This document shows, one piece after another, positions 1 to 9,321 of a DNA stretch of 64,000 nucleotides. The notes under the pieces were generated by a model, which did no database searches, was not told the DNA's origin, and worked only from the letters and a program-made list of their open reading frames with translations. Position numbers and translations under genes: made by a program. How positions within the stretch are numbered: position 1 is the stretch's first letter; every line of letters begins with the position of its first letter. This stretch comes from Aliiroseovarius marinus (lineage in GTDB: Bacteria > Pseudomonadota > Alphaproteobacteria > Rhodobacterales > Rhodobacteraceae): assembly GCF_004360145.1 (NCBI RefSeq), contig NZ_ML178713.1, positions 109,088-173,087 of the forward strand. Reading direction: 5' to 3'.

Positions 1-1814
1 CGGACGGACCGCACCGCCTTGGCGAAATCCTGCACGGTGCGCGGGTCGGCGATATCGCGTTTCTGCGCCATATCGGACATCAAAAGGTGATAACGCACCA
101 GCCATTCGACGGTTTCGCATTCCTTCGGCGTCAGCCCCAGACGAGGCGCGACTTTGCGGGCAATCTTGGCTCCCAGAACCGAGTGGTCCTGCGGGCGTCC
201 TTTGCCGATGTCATGCAACAGCAGCGCCACCATCAGGGTCTTGCGATTCACGCCCTTATCGATGATTTCCGAGCTGATCGGCAGCTCGTCTTCCAGCTCG
301 TGCCGTTCAATCTGCGCGAAATTCGAGATCACCTGAATCGTGTGCTCGTCCACCGTGTACGAGTGGTACATGTTGAACTGCATCATCGCCACGATGGGCT
401 CGAATTCAGGGATGAAGGCGGACAAGACGCCCAGTTCGTTCATCCGGCGCAGGGCGCGTTCGGGGTTGCCGTGTTTCAGAAGCAGATCAAGGAAGATGCG
501 AATGGCTTCCTTGTCTTCGCGCACCTCGTCATCGATCAGGTGCAGATTGTGCGAGACCAGACGCATTGCATGCGGGTGGATCAACAAACCTGTGCGCAGG
601 CCTTCCTCGAAGATGCGCAGAAGGTTCAGCTTGTCGGACAGGAACGCGGCCTCGTCCGCCACGTCTAGACGGCCCTGTTGTTCGACGAAACCATGCTTGA
701 GTTTGCGTCGCCGTTTCAAAAGCCGCATCAAGCGTGGGACTTTTTTCAGGTGTTGGGCTTCCAGCGCCGTCAGCACGATCCGGGTCAGGTCGCCCACCTG
801 CGTGGCGTGACGGAAATAGACCTGCATGAAGTGTTCGACCGCGCGACGACCTTCGGTGTCCTTAAACCCAAGCCGGTCCGCGACTTCGACCTGCAGGTCA
901 AAGGTCAACTGGTCTGAGGGGCGTTTGGTCAGCAAGTGCAACTGGCAGCGCACTGCCCACAAGAAGCTTTCCGCGTCACGGAATGTCTCGAACTCCTCTT
1001 CGGTGAACACGCCTTTCGACACAAGGTCTGACTGATGCGCCACGCGGTGCTGATACTTGGCCACCCAGAAGAGCGTCTGCAGGTCGCGCAAACCGCCTTT
1101 GCCCTCTTTTACGTTTGGTTCAACCACATAGCGTTGGCCTTGCTTCTCATGGCGCGTGTCGCGCTCGGCCAGTTTGGCCTCGATGAACTCGGCCAGTGTG
1201 CCGTTGAACAGATCCTTCCACAGACGATCATCTAGATCTTGGGCCAGTTCGGCGTCACCACAGACGGGGCGTTGTTCCAAAAGCGCGGTGCGGATCGTGT
1301 AATCCTCGCGACCCAGTCGCACGCAATCATCAATCGTGCGCGAGGCATGGCCCACTTTCAGGCGCAGATCCCACAGCATGTAGAGCATGCTTTCGATGAC
1401 ACTCTCGGCCCACGGCGAGATCTTATAGGGTGTCAGGAACAGCAGATCCACATCCGATTGCGGGGCCATTTCGCCGCGCCCATAGCCGCCCACGGCGATG
1501 ACGGCGATCCGCTCGGCGGTGGTGGGAAGGGGCAGGGGGTGCAGGCGTTCGGTCGCCACGCGATGCACGCAGCACACGACGCAATCGGTCAAGTGGCTAT
1601 AAGCGGCGGTGGCGGCATGCGCATTCAGCGGGGCCTTGGACAGAGCCTCGGCGATTTTGGCGCGGCCCGACTTGATGGCCTCTCGCAGCTCGTCGACCGT
1701 CAGCTTGCGGATGGCCGAGGCGTTCTTGGCGTCCTCAAACGCCATTTCAAGCCGCTGCCACAGCGCCTTTTCATCAAGGATGTCTTCGGCGGGGCAAATG
1801 AGGCGCCCCGCCAT
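1..1814 (-). CDS. glnD: Protein-PII uridylyltransferase/uridylyl-removing enzyme, C-terminus beyond window
   Basis: This is the bifunctional nitrogen sensor that uridylylates PII proteins when glutamine is low and removes UMP when it is high. About 604 N-terminal codons are visible before the window edge cuts the gene. The nucleotidyltransferase signature GGYGRGEMAPQSDVDLLF lies near residues 109-126. An HD-domain motif (LLLHDIGKG, near residue 534) marks the uridylyl-removing domain. The two ACT domains would lie outside the window. The gene follows the LppC-like gene on the same strand. I chose the ATG at 1814; an in-frame GTG at 1853, which would overlap the upstream stop codon, is an alternative. 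Neither has a strong ribosome binding site. Family identity is secure; the start is not. Confidence 0.93.
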   Translation of the reverse strand, partial: MAGRLICPAEDILDEKALWQRLEMAFEDAKNASAIRKLTVDELREAIKSGRAKIAEALSKAPLNAHAATAAYSHLTDCVVCCVHRVATERLHPLPLPTTAERIAVIAVGGYGRGEMAPQSDVDLLFLTPYKISPWAESVIESMLYMLWDLRLKVGHASRTIDDCVRLGREDYTIRTALLEQRPVCGDAELAQDLDDRLWKDLFNGTLAEFIEAKLAERDTRHEKQGQRYVVEPNVKEGKGGLRDLQTLFWVAKYQHRVAHQSDLVSKGVFTEEEFETFRDAESFLWAVRCQLHLLTKRPSDQLTFDLQVEVADRLGFKDTEGRRAVEHFMQVYFRHATQVGDLTRIVLTALEAQHLKKVPRLMRLLKRRRKLKHGFVEQQGRLDVADEAAFLSDKLNLLRIFEEGLRTGLLIHPHAMRLVSHNLHLIDDEVREDKEAIRIFLDLLLKHGNPERALRRMNELGVLSAFIPEFEPIVAMMQFNMYHSYTVDEHTIQVISNFAQIERHELEDELPISSEIIDKGVNRKTLMVALLLHDIGKGRPQDHSVLGAKIARKVAPRLGLTPKECETVEWLVRYHLLMSDMAQKRDIADPRTVQDFAKAVRSV

Positions 1815-1839
1815 TTGTTCCGGCTCGGGCCGGTCGCGC

Positions 1840-3012
1840 TTAGAATCCGGCACCGGCGAAGCTTCTGGGTGCGGGGTCGATAATGACCACTGATCCGTTC
1901 TGGATCTGAGCAATCGCCAGACCGCGTTCGTTCGTACCATCGCCGCGCAGGCGGAAGATGCCGTTGACGCCTACGAAGCCCTGCGGCTGGGTCAGAGCGG
2001 TGGTGGTCAACGCGTTCGCCTTGCCTGCCTTGACCAGTGCGCCGATGGCCGCAACGCCATCATAGGCCAGCCCGGCAATCGGATGCGGCGTGGCGCCATA
2101 TTTTGCCTGATAACGGCCCGAGAAGCGGCTGCTCAGCGCCGGGTCCGGAATGGCGAACCAGCCGCCTTGCAGACCGGGCAGGGACATGGCGTTCGCTGGA
2201 ATATCCCAGCGTTGCAGGCCCATATATTGAATGGTTGCAGGATCCACGCCGTTTTCGGGCAGCAGCCCGGCCAGGAACGGTAGCGCCCCCGAGGTGCCCG
2301 AGGTCAGGAAGATCGACTGCGCGCCCGAGCTGCGCACCTTGGCGCTGATATCGGGCAGAGCGTTCACAATGCCGTTCTGCGACAGCTCGAACGAGGCCGT
2401 GCCCGCCAGTGTCGCCCCCGAGTTCAAAATGGCGGTTTGAATAGCCGCGCTGCCCTGGCTTTCGGCCTGATCTTGACCGTTCACGACCAAGATGTTGCCT
2501 TTCCCTTGACGTGCGGCATAGCGCGTCAGGCGGTTGGCTGTGTTTTGGAAGGTGTTGCCCAGAATGAAGACGTTGCCACCAGCGATGTTGGGATTGTTGG
2601 AAAAGCTCAGCACGTTCACATTGCGACGGGCGACAGCAACCCCTGCCGCATTGGCGCTTTGGGCGAAGACCGGGCCAAGGATAACCTTTGCGCCGTCATT
2701 CACTGCCTTGGTCGCCATGGCAGCGGCCTGATTCGCGTTGCCGGCAGTGCTATAAACCCGTAGATCGATCGTGACGCCCGACAGCTCGGACATGGCCAGA
2801 CGTGCCGCGTTTTCCAGCGATTGCGCAAGGCTCGCGTCATTGGCCGAACCCGATCCCGACGGCACCAGAAGGGCAACAGGTACGGGCTTCGAGGTGTTGA
2901 TGTTCTGCCCAATCTGCGTCCCGGTTGGGGTGCAGGCAACGAGGGCGGAAAGCGAGGCAACAACGGTAAGAGCACCCAGCGCCTTGCGGGTACGTGCGAA
3001 AACGGCAAACAT
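1840..3012 (-). CDS. LppC/LpoA-type lipoprotein, penicillin-binding protein activator
   Basis: The protein has 390 residues and a lipoprotein signal with lipobox LVAC, placing the lipidated cysteine near residue 27. The mature part looks like a periplasmic-binding fold (PVALLVPSGSGSANDASLA near the start, then GAKVILGPVFAQSA). In LpoA/LppC relatives this fold activates class A penicillin-binding proteins from the outer membrane; that role is inferred here. The ATG at 3012 is preceded by AAAGGA at good spacing, so I prefer it to a start 33 bases upstream. The gene is divergent from rsmI across about 80 bases and lies just upstream of glnD. It lacks the N-terminal TPR part of enterobacterial LpoA, as alphaproteobacterial versions usually do. 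Confidence 0.82.
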   Translation of the reverse strand: MFAVFARTRKALGALTVVASLSALVACTPTGTQIGQNINTSKPVPVALLVPSGSGSANDASLAQSLENAARLAMSELSGVTIDLRVYSTAGNANQAAAMATKAVNDGAKVILGPVFAQSANAAGVAVARRNVNVLSFSNNPNIAGGNVFILGNTFQNTANRLTRYAARQGKGNILVVNGQDQAESQGSAAIQTAILNSGATLAGTASFELSQNGIVNALPDISAKVRSSGAQSIFLTSGTSGALPFLAGLLPENGVDPATIQYMGLQRWDIPANAMSLPGLQGGWFAIPDPALSSRFSGRYQAKYGATPHPIAGLAYDGVAAIGALVKAGKANALTTTALTQPQGFVGVNGIFRLRGDGTNERGLAIAQIQNGSVVIIDPAPRSFAGAGF

Positions 3013-3091
3013 ACAATATCCTTTCCCGGGCGAGGCAGATCGCACCCCGACAGACGGCTACATAATAACTCTCAGAACAGACAGGTCCAGT

Positions 3092-3949
3092 GTGAAACCC
3101 CTGATTACTCCCCTTGATCCCGGACTTTATCTGGTGGCGACACCGATCGGAAATGCACGTGATATTACGCTGCGCGCGCTAGATGTGTTGGCCTCGGCCG
3201 ATGTGATTGCGGCTGAAGATACGCGAACTACGCGTAAGCTGTTGGAAATTCACGGAATTGCGCTGGGAGACCGCAAGGTGATTGCCTATCACGACCACTC
3301 GGGACAGGCCGGGCGCGATGGCATCATGAAGCTGATTGGGCAGGGCAAATCGGTGGCCTATGCCAGCGAAGCGGGCAGCCCTCTGGTGGCGGATCCCGGC
3401 TTTGCCCTTGCGCGGGATGTCGCGCAAGGCGGCGGCTTTGTGACGGCGCTTCCGGGGGCGACTGCGGCCATCACCGCGCTCAGCTTGTCAGGCCTGCCCT
3501 CGGACCGGTTTTGCTTTGTGGGATTTGCCCCCTCGGCCAAAGGTGCGCGTCAGAAATGGCTGGCCGAGTTGCTGTCTATTCCTGCCACGTTGATCATCTA
3601 CGAAAGCCCGAAACGCATTAACCGGCTGTTAGAGGATCTGTGCTCCACTGAGGCGAAATCCCGCCACGCCGCCATTTGTCGCGAGCTGACCAAGAAATTC
3701 GAAGAGATCAGGCGCGGAACGGTGCAAGAGCTGTGCGATCAACTGTCGGATATGACCTTGAAGGGCGAAATTGCGCTTGTTTTGGGGCCGGCGGAAGCAG
3801 GTAAGGAAGAGGTGGATCTTGACCAGATGCTGAGTACGGCCTTGAAGGATATGAGCATGAAAGATGCAGTTGCGATGGTGACGCAAGCCACTGGCCTGCC
3901 GCGACGCAGGGTCTATCAAGCTGCCCTGGCCATGGGGCGCGGCGGGTGA
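3092..3949 (+). CDS. rsmI: 16S rRNA (cytidine(1402)-2'-O)-methyltransferase RsmI
   Basis: This SAM-dependent tetrapyrrole-methylase-fold enzyme 2'-O-methylates C1402 of 16S rRNA in the decoding centre. The 285-residue protein opens with the family signature GLYLVATPIGNARDITLRAL and continues with AEDTRTTRKLL, YHDHSGQAG, ASEAGSPLVADPG and LPGATAAITALSLSGLP. These are the expected blocks in the expected order. The start is a GTG at 3092. The reading frame stays open far upstream into the antisense of the LppC gene, but that extension has no family similarity. Its TGA overlaps the GTG start of yraN, so the two are translationally coupled. Confidence 0.93.
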   Translation: MKPLITPLDPGLYLVATPIGNARDITLRALDVLASADVIAAEDTRTTRKLLEIHGIALGDRKVIAYHDHSGQAGRDGIMKLIGQGKSVAYASEAGSPLVADPGFALARDVAQGGGFVTALPGATAAITALSLSGLPSDRFCFVGFAPSAKGARQKWLAELLSIPATLIIYESPKRINRLLEDLCSTEAKSRHAAICRELTKKFEEIRRGTVQELCDQLSDMTLKGEIALVLGPAEAGKEEVDLDQMLSTALKDMSMKDAVAMVTQATGLPRRRVYQAALAMGRGG

Positions 3950-4299
3950 GCGGGAAGGTATCCTATATATCTGGGTTGGCGGCAGAGGACTCGGTTGCGC
4001 GGGTCTATCAGGAGAATGGACGGCAGGTCGCATTTCGCCGTTGGCGCGGCAAACGGGGCGAGATCGACCTGATTGTGCGTGACCGTGACGAGGTGATTTT
4101 TGTCGAAGTCAAGAAATCCAGCGATTTCATGCGTGCTGCCGAAGCGCTGTCGAAGGCCCAGATCAAACGGCTTTATCTGACGGCAGCTGAGTTTCTGTGT
4201 GGTGAGCCCAAGGGCGACCTGACCCCCAGCCGTTTCGACGTGGCTTTGGTGAACGCGGCGGGTGAGGTCCAGATCCTTGAAAATGCGCTGGGTTACTGA
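3946..4299 (+). CDS. YraN/UPF0102 family endonuclease-like protein
   Basis: This small protein of 117 residues has the restriction-endonuclease-like YraN signature: RRWRGKRGEIDLIVRD followed by VIFVEVKKSS, the E-x-D...E-x-K arrangement of a PD-(D/E)xK core. Its biochemical role is not established in the family. It starts with GTG inside the rsmI stop codon (GTGA overlap). The rsmI-yraN-gshB order is widely conserved in proteobacteria, which supports the call. All putative active-site residues appear intact. Confidence 0.85.
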   Translation: MSGKVSYISGLAAEDSVARVYQENGRQVAFRRWRGKRGEIDLIVRDRDEVIFVEVKKSSDFMRAAEALSKAQIKRLYLTAAEFLCGEPKGDLTPSRFDVALVNAAGEVQILENALGY

Positions 4300-4375
4300 A
4301 TTGGGGTAATGACCCCATTGCGCCACGGGCGGCTCTGCCCCATTTATGGGGGACTGAATTCAGACGGAGCCCCCT

Positions 4376-5317
4376 ATGTCGCTTAAAGTTGCCATCCAAA
4401 TGGACCCGATCGACCATGTCGACATCAATGCCGACAGCTCGTTCCGAATTGCGGAAGAGGCGCAGGCGCGGGGGCACAGCCTGTTTTACTACACGCCTGA
4501 CCAACTGTCGTACCGCGAAGGCCGCGTCATCGCCCGCGGTTGGCCGCTGACCGTTCGCCGTGAACAGGGCAATCACTTCACGCTGGGCGAACTTCAGGAC
4601 ATCGATCTGGCCGAGGTGGACGTGGTGTGGCTGCGCCAAGATCCGCCCTTCGACATGGGCTATATCACCACGACCCACATTCTGGACATGATCCACCCGG
4701 ACACGCTGGTGGTGAACGACCCGTTCTGGGTGCGCAACTACCCTGAAAAGCTGTTGGTTCTGGAATTCCCCGACCTGACGCCCCCCACCATGATCGCCCG
4801 CGATTTCGAGACGCTGAAGTCGTTCAAACACGCGCATGGCGACATCATCCTGAAGCCGCTCTATGGCAATGGTGGCGCAGGGGTGTTTCGGCTGGATGAA
4901 AACGACCGCAACCTTGCCTCGCTGCACGAGCTGTTCGCCGGCATCAATCGCGAACCCCTGATCGCGCAAAAATTCCTGCCCGACGTCTCGAACGGTGACA
5001 AGCGTGTGATCCTTGTGGATGGCGAACCCGTCGGCGCGATCAACCGCGTGCCCGCAGCCGGCGAAACCCGCTCGAACATGCATGTCGGCGGACGGCCCGA
5101 GAAGATCGGCCTGACCGAACGCGACCTTGAGATCTGCGCTGCCATCGGCCCGCTTCTGCGCGAGAAAGGCCAGATATTTGTCGGTATCGACGTGATTGGC
5201 GACTATTTGACCGAGATCAACGTGACCTCGCCCACCGGCATTCAGGAGCTTGAACGGTTCGACGGCACAAACGTGGCCGAAAAGATCTGGCAGGCCATCG
5301 AAGCCCGCCGCGCATGA
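4376..5317 (+). CDS. gshB: Glutathione synthetase
   Basis: This ATP-grasp ligase joins gamma-glutamylcysteine and glycine to form glutathione. The 313-residue length is typical of bacterial GshB. N-terminal [17 protein letters not shown] matches the family. [19 protein letters not shown] belongs to the substrate lid. [16 protein letters not shown] is the ATP-grasp glycine-rich loop. [19 protein letters not shown] is the C-terminal metal/ATP signature. The ATG at 4376 follows a GGAG-like ribosome binding site. The last bases overlap the start of the next hydrolase gene (GCATGA). Confidence 0.96.
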   Translation: MSLKVAIQMDPIDHVDINADSSFRIAEEAQARGHSLFYYTPDQLSYREGRVIARGWPLTVRREQGNHFTLGELQDIDLAEVDVVWLRQDPPFDMGYITTTHILDMIHPDTLVVNDPFWVRNYPEKLLVLEFPDLTPPTMIARDFETLKSFKHAHGDIILKPLYGNGGAGVFRLDENDRNLASLHELFAGINREPLIAQKFLPDVSNGDKRVILVDGEPVGAINRVPAAGETRSNMHVGGRPEKIGLTERDLEICAAIGPLLREKGQIFVGIDVIGDYLTEINVTSPTGIQELERFDGTNVAEKIWQAIEARRA

Positions 5318-6228
5318 GCTGGCTGCGCCGCCCTCTGAACCTGTGGTTGCGCCTGACGGAACGTCCGGCGCTAACCCGCGCCACGCCCCATACGGTGCAT
5401 CGCGTGCGCAGAAGGTTCGAGAGGGTGACGCGCCTGACGCTGCCTCCTCCGCGCGGTCTGCGGTATGATTGGCATGATCACATGACGCGCCCGGTGATGG
5501 AAATTGATCCGGGTGTGGCCAGCGATGCGCCGATCCTGTTGTACTTCCACGGTGGCGGTTATTTCTTTGGGTCACCCAGAACCGTGCGCAACATGGTTGG
5601 CCGCATCGCGCATGCGTCCAATGTTCGTGCGCTTTTGCCGGTCTATCGTCTGGCGCCGGAGCACCCATTTCCAGCCGCTCCAGAGGATGCGCTTGCCGCC
5701 TATTGCGACGTGATCGCTGCGCATCCCGATCGTCCCATCATTCTGGGCGGAGACAGCGCCGGGGGGGGGCTGGCGCTGGTGTTACTGTCGCAAATCGTAG
5801 CGATGGGGCTGCCAAAACCCGCGTTGACGGTCGCCTTGTCACCGCTGACGGACATGTCCACCAGCGGCGCGTCGATCAAAGACAACGATGCGACCGAAGT
5901 GGTTTTGCCTGCTGAACGGATGGACGATCTGGCCCGGTATTACCTTGACGGTGCTGATCCCCTCCACCCGCTCGCCAGCCCGCTGTTTGCCGAGTTTACC
6001 GGGGCGACGCCGGTCCTGATCACCGCCAGCCGGTCCGAGATTTTCTTGGATGACGCCCGCCGCATGGCGCAGGTGCTGGAAGATCACGGCGTGTCCGTCG
6101 ATTTGCACGAGGCCGACGGCCTGCCGCATGTCTGGCAGATGTTTGCGGGAAGATTGCCCGAGGCCAATCACTCGGTGCGCCGCATCGCGGCGGCCATCGA
6201 GCAAGCCCTTGCAGATCACACAGTCTGA
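5314..6228 (+). CDS. Alpha/beta hydrolase, hormone-sensitive-lipase type esterase
   Basis: This 304-residue carboxylesterase-like protein has the HSL-family oxyanion motif [10 protein letters not shown] (near residue 80) and the nucleophile elbow GGDSAGGG. Candidate acid and base residues lie in SEIFLDDAR and GLPHVWQMF. The substrate is unknown; the family hydrolyses short acyl esters. The start overlaps the gshB stop by four bases, so it is probably cotranscribed with gshB. Its 3' end overlaps the 3' end of the convergent comM gene by about 13 bases. Confidence 0.86.
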   Translation: MSWLRRPLNLWLRLTERPALTRATPHTVHRVRRRFERVTRLTLPPPRGLRYDWHDHMTRPVMEIDPGVASDAPILLYFHGGGYFFGSPRTVRNMVGRIAHASNVRALLPVYRLAPEHPFPAAPEDALAAYCDVIAAHPDRPIILGGDSAGGGLALVLLSQIVAMGLPKPALTVALSPLTDMSTSGASIKDNDATEVVLPAERMDDLARYYLDGADPLHPLASPLFAEFTGATPVLITASRSEIFLDDARRMAQVLEDHGVSVDLHEADGLPHVWQMFAGRLPEANHSVRRIAAAIEQALADHTV

Positions 6229-7727
6229 CCGACCAGACGATACCCCAATGCCTCGGCCACATGGCTGCGCCCGACGCCGTCCGCCCCATCCAGATCTGCA
6301 ATCGTCCGCGCCACGCGCAGCACACGATGATATCCGCGTGCAGACAGCCCGAAGCGATCTGCTGCCTTGTTCAAAATCTCGCGCCCTTCGTGATCGGGGG
6401 TGGCGACCTGCGTCAGAAGATCGCCTTCAATGTCACAGTTTGTCGTGACCTCGGGCTGATCCGCATAGCGCTCGGTTTGGCGGGCGCGGGCCTCGGCCAC
6501 ACGGGTGGCGATGGTTGCGGATGTCTCGCCTGTCGCTGGTAGATCGAGATCCTGAAAGCTGACCGGAGGCACTTCGAGCCGTAGGTCAAAGCGATCCAGC
6601 AATGGCCCCGAAATCTTGCCCATGTAATCCGCGCCGCAATTGGGCGCGCGGTTACAGGCGCGGGCCGCGTCGGTCAGGTATCCGCATTTACAGGGATTGG
6701 CCGCGGCCACCAGCAGGAAGCGACTGGGATAGCGCAGATGTGCATTGGCCCGTGCCACGGTCACGTCACCGGTTTCCAAGGGCTGGCGCAGGGTTTCCAG
6801 CGTCTGGCGGTTGAATTCGGGGAATTCATCCATGAACAGGACGCCGTTATGGGCCAGACTGATCTCGCCCGGTTTTGCGCCGCGCCCTCCGCCGACAATC
6901 GCGGCCATCGAGGCGGTGTGATGCGGCGCACGGAACGGACGGGTTTGCGAAATTCCGCCCGCATCCAGAAGGCCTGAGACCGAATGGATCATCGAGGTTT
7001 CCAATGCCTCGCGCGCGGACAAAGGCGGCAGGATGCCGGGTAAGCGCGCGGCCAGCATGGATTTTCCCGATCCCGGCGGGCCAACCATCAACAGGTGATG
7101 CCGTCCGGCGGCGGCGATCTCTAACGCTCGCTTGGCACGCTCTTGGCCTTTGACCTCGGCGAAGTCTTTCAAGGTGGCTTGCGTCGTGACCTGCCCTGCC
7201 GAGGCGGGCACAATGGGCGACTGCCCGGTGAAATGCTGCAACACGCCCGCAAGACTGTCGGCAGCCAGCACTTTGGTGGCGTCGATCCACGCGGCCTCGG
7301 CCCCGCAGGCTTTGGGGCAGATCAGGTCCAACTCGTGCTCGGCGGCGGCGAGGGCCGCGGGCAGGGCGCCCAGCACGGGGATCAGCGATCCATCCAGAGA
7401 CAGCTCTCCGATCGCCAGTGTGTCCGCCAAGTCTTCGCGGGGAATCAACCCTGCCTCGGCCAGCAGGGCCAGCGCGATGGGCAGGTCGAAATGCGAGCCT
7501 TCCTTGGGCATATCGGCGGGCGACATGTTGATGGTGATTTTGCGCGGAGGCAGGGCGACCGACATAGACGCCAACGCCGCGCGCACCCGTTCGCGCGCTT
7601 CCGAGACCGCTTTGTCCGGCAAGCCCACGATGGCAAAGCTGGGCAATCCGGGCGAGAGGGCGCATTCGACCTCGACAATCTTGGCGTCGATGCCTTCGAA
7701 CGCCACCGTGCTGATGCGTGCGACCAT
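6216..7727 (-). CDS. comM: YifB/ComM family Mg-chelatase-like AAA+ ATPase
   Basis: The protein has 503 residues. An N-terminal Lon-protease-like domain carries GLPSFAIVGLPDKAVSEARER. A Mg-chelatase-type AAA+ core follows, with Walker A GPPGSGKSMLA, Walker B GVLFMDEFPEF and a C-terminal domain with RAVARTIADL-like helices. ComM homologues are hexameric helicases that promote branch migration during natural transformation; that role is inferred here. A CxxC pair around ANPCKCGYL and further cysteines suggest metal binding, as in the family. I chose the ATG at 7727 because AGGGTAACA precedes it; a start 18 bases upstream is less likely. Confidence 0.9.
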   Translation of the reverse strand: MVARISTVAFEGIDAKIVEVECALSPGLPSFAIVGLPDKAVSEARERVRAALASMSVALPPRKITINMSPADMPKEGSHFDLPIALALLAEAGLIPREDLADTLAIGELSLDGSLIPVLGALPAALAAAEHELDLICPKACGAEAAWIDATKVLAADSLAGVLQHFTGQSPIVPASAGQVTTQATLKDFAEVKGQERAKRALEIAAAGRHHLLMVGPPGSGKSMLAARLPGILPPLSAREALETSMIHSVSGLLDAGGISQTRPFRAPHHTASMAAIVGGGRGAKPGEISLAHNGVLFMDEFPEFNRQTLETLRQPLETGDVTVARANAHLRYPSRFLLVAAANPCKCGYLTDAARACNRAPNCGADYMGKISGPLLDRFDLRLEVPPVSFQDLDLPATGETSATIATRVAEARARQTERYADQPEVTTNCDIEGDLLTQVATPDHEGREILNKAADRFGLSARGYHRVLRVARTIADLDGADGVGRSHVAEALGYRLVGQTV

Positions 7728-7785
7728 TGTTACCCTGCGATCCAACCTGCCCCGTTTCAGGCAGGCTAGACCGGCATGGTTAGCA

Positions 7786-7809
7786 AAGGGTTAACGCGCC
7801 TTAACCCTT
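7786..7809 (-). terminator. Hairpin at the end of the GST gene
   Basis: AAGGGTTAA at 7786-7794 is a perfect inverted repeat of TTAACCCTT at 7801-7809, with a six-base loop. Read on the minus strand it spans the stop codon of the GST gene and is followed by TTTGC. It may act as a weak intrinsic terminator before comM. The T-run is short, so the call is tentative. Confidence 0.4.
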
Positions 7810-8679
7810 CTGCGCCACCATGTTCATGAAAGCGGGCCACGCTTCTGGGTCGTTTACCGTCTTGTCGCGGCAGCCGGGATTGCAGAAGCCCCAGACCTGT
7901 CCGTTCAGCGACAGGAAATCGGTGACCGGATCGCCCGAATACGGGCAGGTATCGTTGATCGACGGGCCGTCGCAGGCGTGGGCCGCCAAGGGGGCGGGGC
8001 CGGGCCAGTCCGACAGGGGTACCCCGTCGATATAGGGCACCGGATCATAGGATTTCAGAAGCCCAACCGCGCGCCAGCGGCGGAAAGCAGGATCGGCCAA
8101 ATGCGCGGCGACATAGGCTTGTGCTTCCGCGCTGACCGGCAGGCCGAACCCGGCGATCCGTGCGGCCACGGGGGCATAAAACACATCTGCCAGCGAGTAA
8201 TCTCCAAACAGCCACGGGCTGTCGTCACGGCCGAATTTCGCGCGGGCGATGGTCCAAAGGTCTTCGATGCGGGCGAGGTCGGCCAGAACCTCGGCGGCGG
8301 GGTCAAACCCGTCGACCACACCCAAAAGCTGCATCGGGCAATCCTCGCGCAGAGCGCCAAAGCCCGAGTGCATCTCGGCCACCAGCCAACGGGCCAGCGC
8401 ACGGGCGGCGGGGTCTTCGGGCCAAAGGCCTGCATCGGGGTGGGCCTCGGCCAAGGTCTCGGCCATGGCCAGCGTGTCGCCCACCGGGATGCCCTCGGGT
8501 GTTTTCATCACGGGCACAAAGCGTGCCGGGGCCAAATCGGCCAAATCTTCTTTCAATGTGCCGGTGTACAGCCCGGCCAAATGGGCGCGTTACGGGATGT
8601 TGAACGCTTCGAACATCAGCCAGCCGCGCAGCGACCAGCTCGAGAATGTGCGGTCGCCAATGTAAAGGTTATAGGTCAT
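7801..8679 (-). pseudogene. Glutathione S-transferase with C-terminal Cys-rich domain, interrupted by in-frame TAA
   Basis: The ATG at 8679 opens a typical GST N-terminus (MTYNLYIGDRTFSSWSLRGW) that runs 29 codons. It then meets TAA at 8590-8592, directly after FNIP. In the same frame the protein continues immediately with RAHLAGLYTGT and stays intact for about 260 residues to 7801. The downstream part holds the rest of the thioredoxin fold (FVPVMKTPEGIPVGDTLAMA), a helical GST C-domain, and a Cys-rich tail (CDG...CPYSG...CNPGC) resembling a YHS-like metal-binding module. A single base change would explain the break. Restart at the TTG at 8580 is conceivable but would lose the glutathione-binding N-terminus. 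Sequencing error cannot be excluded. Confidence 0.8.
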
Positions 8680-8736
8680 GCAATGAGCCTAGCGCAGGAT
8701 GTGGCGCGATCAATTTCCAATTTGTGACGGGCCTGT

Positions 8737-9321
8737 TCACGGCAGGTGATTGATTGCCTCGACCGACCACGCGGCCCCGTCCCAGTGCAACTGTGTAACC
8801 GACAGGTTGTCGATCTTGTGGCCAAGTGCGTCATAGGCGCTCATGCCGCCTGCGCGTGCGATTTGGGTCAGGATCACGCCAAAATGGGCCACTGCGATGA
8901 TGTGCCGGTGGCCTGCGGCATTCAGCCCGTCCACCACGCCCGACACGCGTGCGGCCAGTTGGTTCCAACTTTCGCCCCCCGGCGCGACGTGATCCCCGGG
9001 CGTTTCCCAGAACGCGCGTGACAGCTCTGGATCGCGGGCCGAGACCTCTTGCCAGCCCAGCCCGTCCCAATCGCCAAAGTGAAATTCACGTAGGTCGGGG
9101 TGATGGGGCAGGCGGGGCCGTTCACCCCCGATGGCGTCTGCCGTGGCCGAGGCGCGGATCAGGTCGGACGAAATCACCGCCGCCTCATCCGGTAGGTGGT
9201 TCGACAAACGCGCCAAGGCGTCCGTGTCCGACAGGTCCGCAGGCAGATCTCGCCAACCCACCATGTTCTTGGCATGGGTCGGGCCGTGACGCACCCACCA
9301 CCACGTGACAGGCGTGGTCAT
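8737..9321 (-). CDS. Histidine phosphatase family protein, possible alpha-ribazole phosphatase
   Basis: The 194-residue protein has the phosphohistidine motif VRHGPTHAKN near the N-terminus, the second catalytic arginine/glutamate region REFHFGDWDGLGWQE, and the distal histidine in IIAVAHFGVI. It therefore belongs to the phosphoglycerate-mutase-like branch. The start at 9321 overlaps the cobU stop (ATGA). That coupling suggests a role in the nucleotide-loop steps of cobalamin assembly, where CobC removes phosphate from alpha-ribazole phosphate. This specific role is inference from context; the general family is clear. Confidence 0.85.
   Translation of the reverse strand: MTTPVTWWWVRHGPTHAKNMVGWRDLPADLSDTDALARLSNHLPDEAAVISSDLIRASATADAIGGERPRLPHHPDLREFHFGDWDGLGWQEVSARDPELSRAFWETPGDHVAPGGESWNQLAARVSGVVDGLNAAGHRHIIAVAHFGVILTQIARAGGMSAYDALGHKIDNLSVTQLHWDGAAWSVEAINHLP

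Noticed and set aside
4163..5668. 501-codon minus-strand frame opposite yraN and gshB
   Set aside because: It covers two good plus-strand genes and the gap between them and has no recognisable motif.
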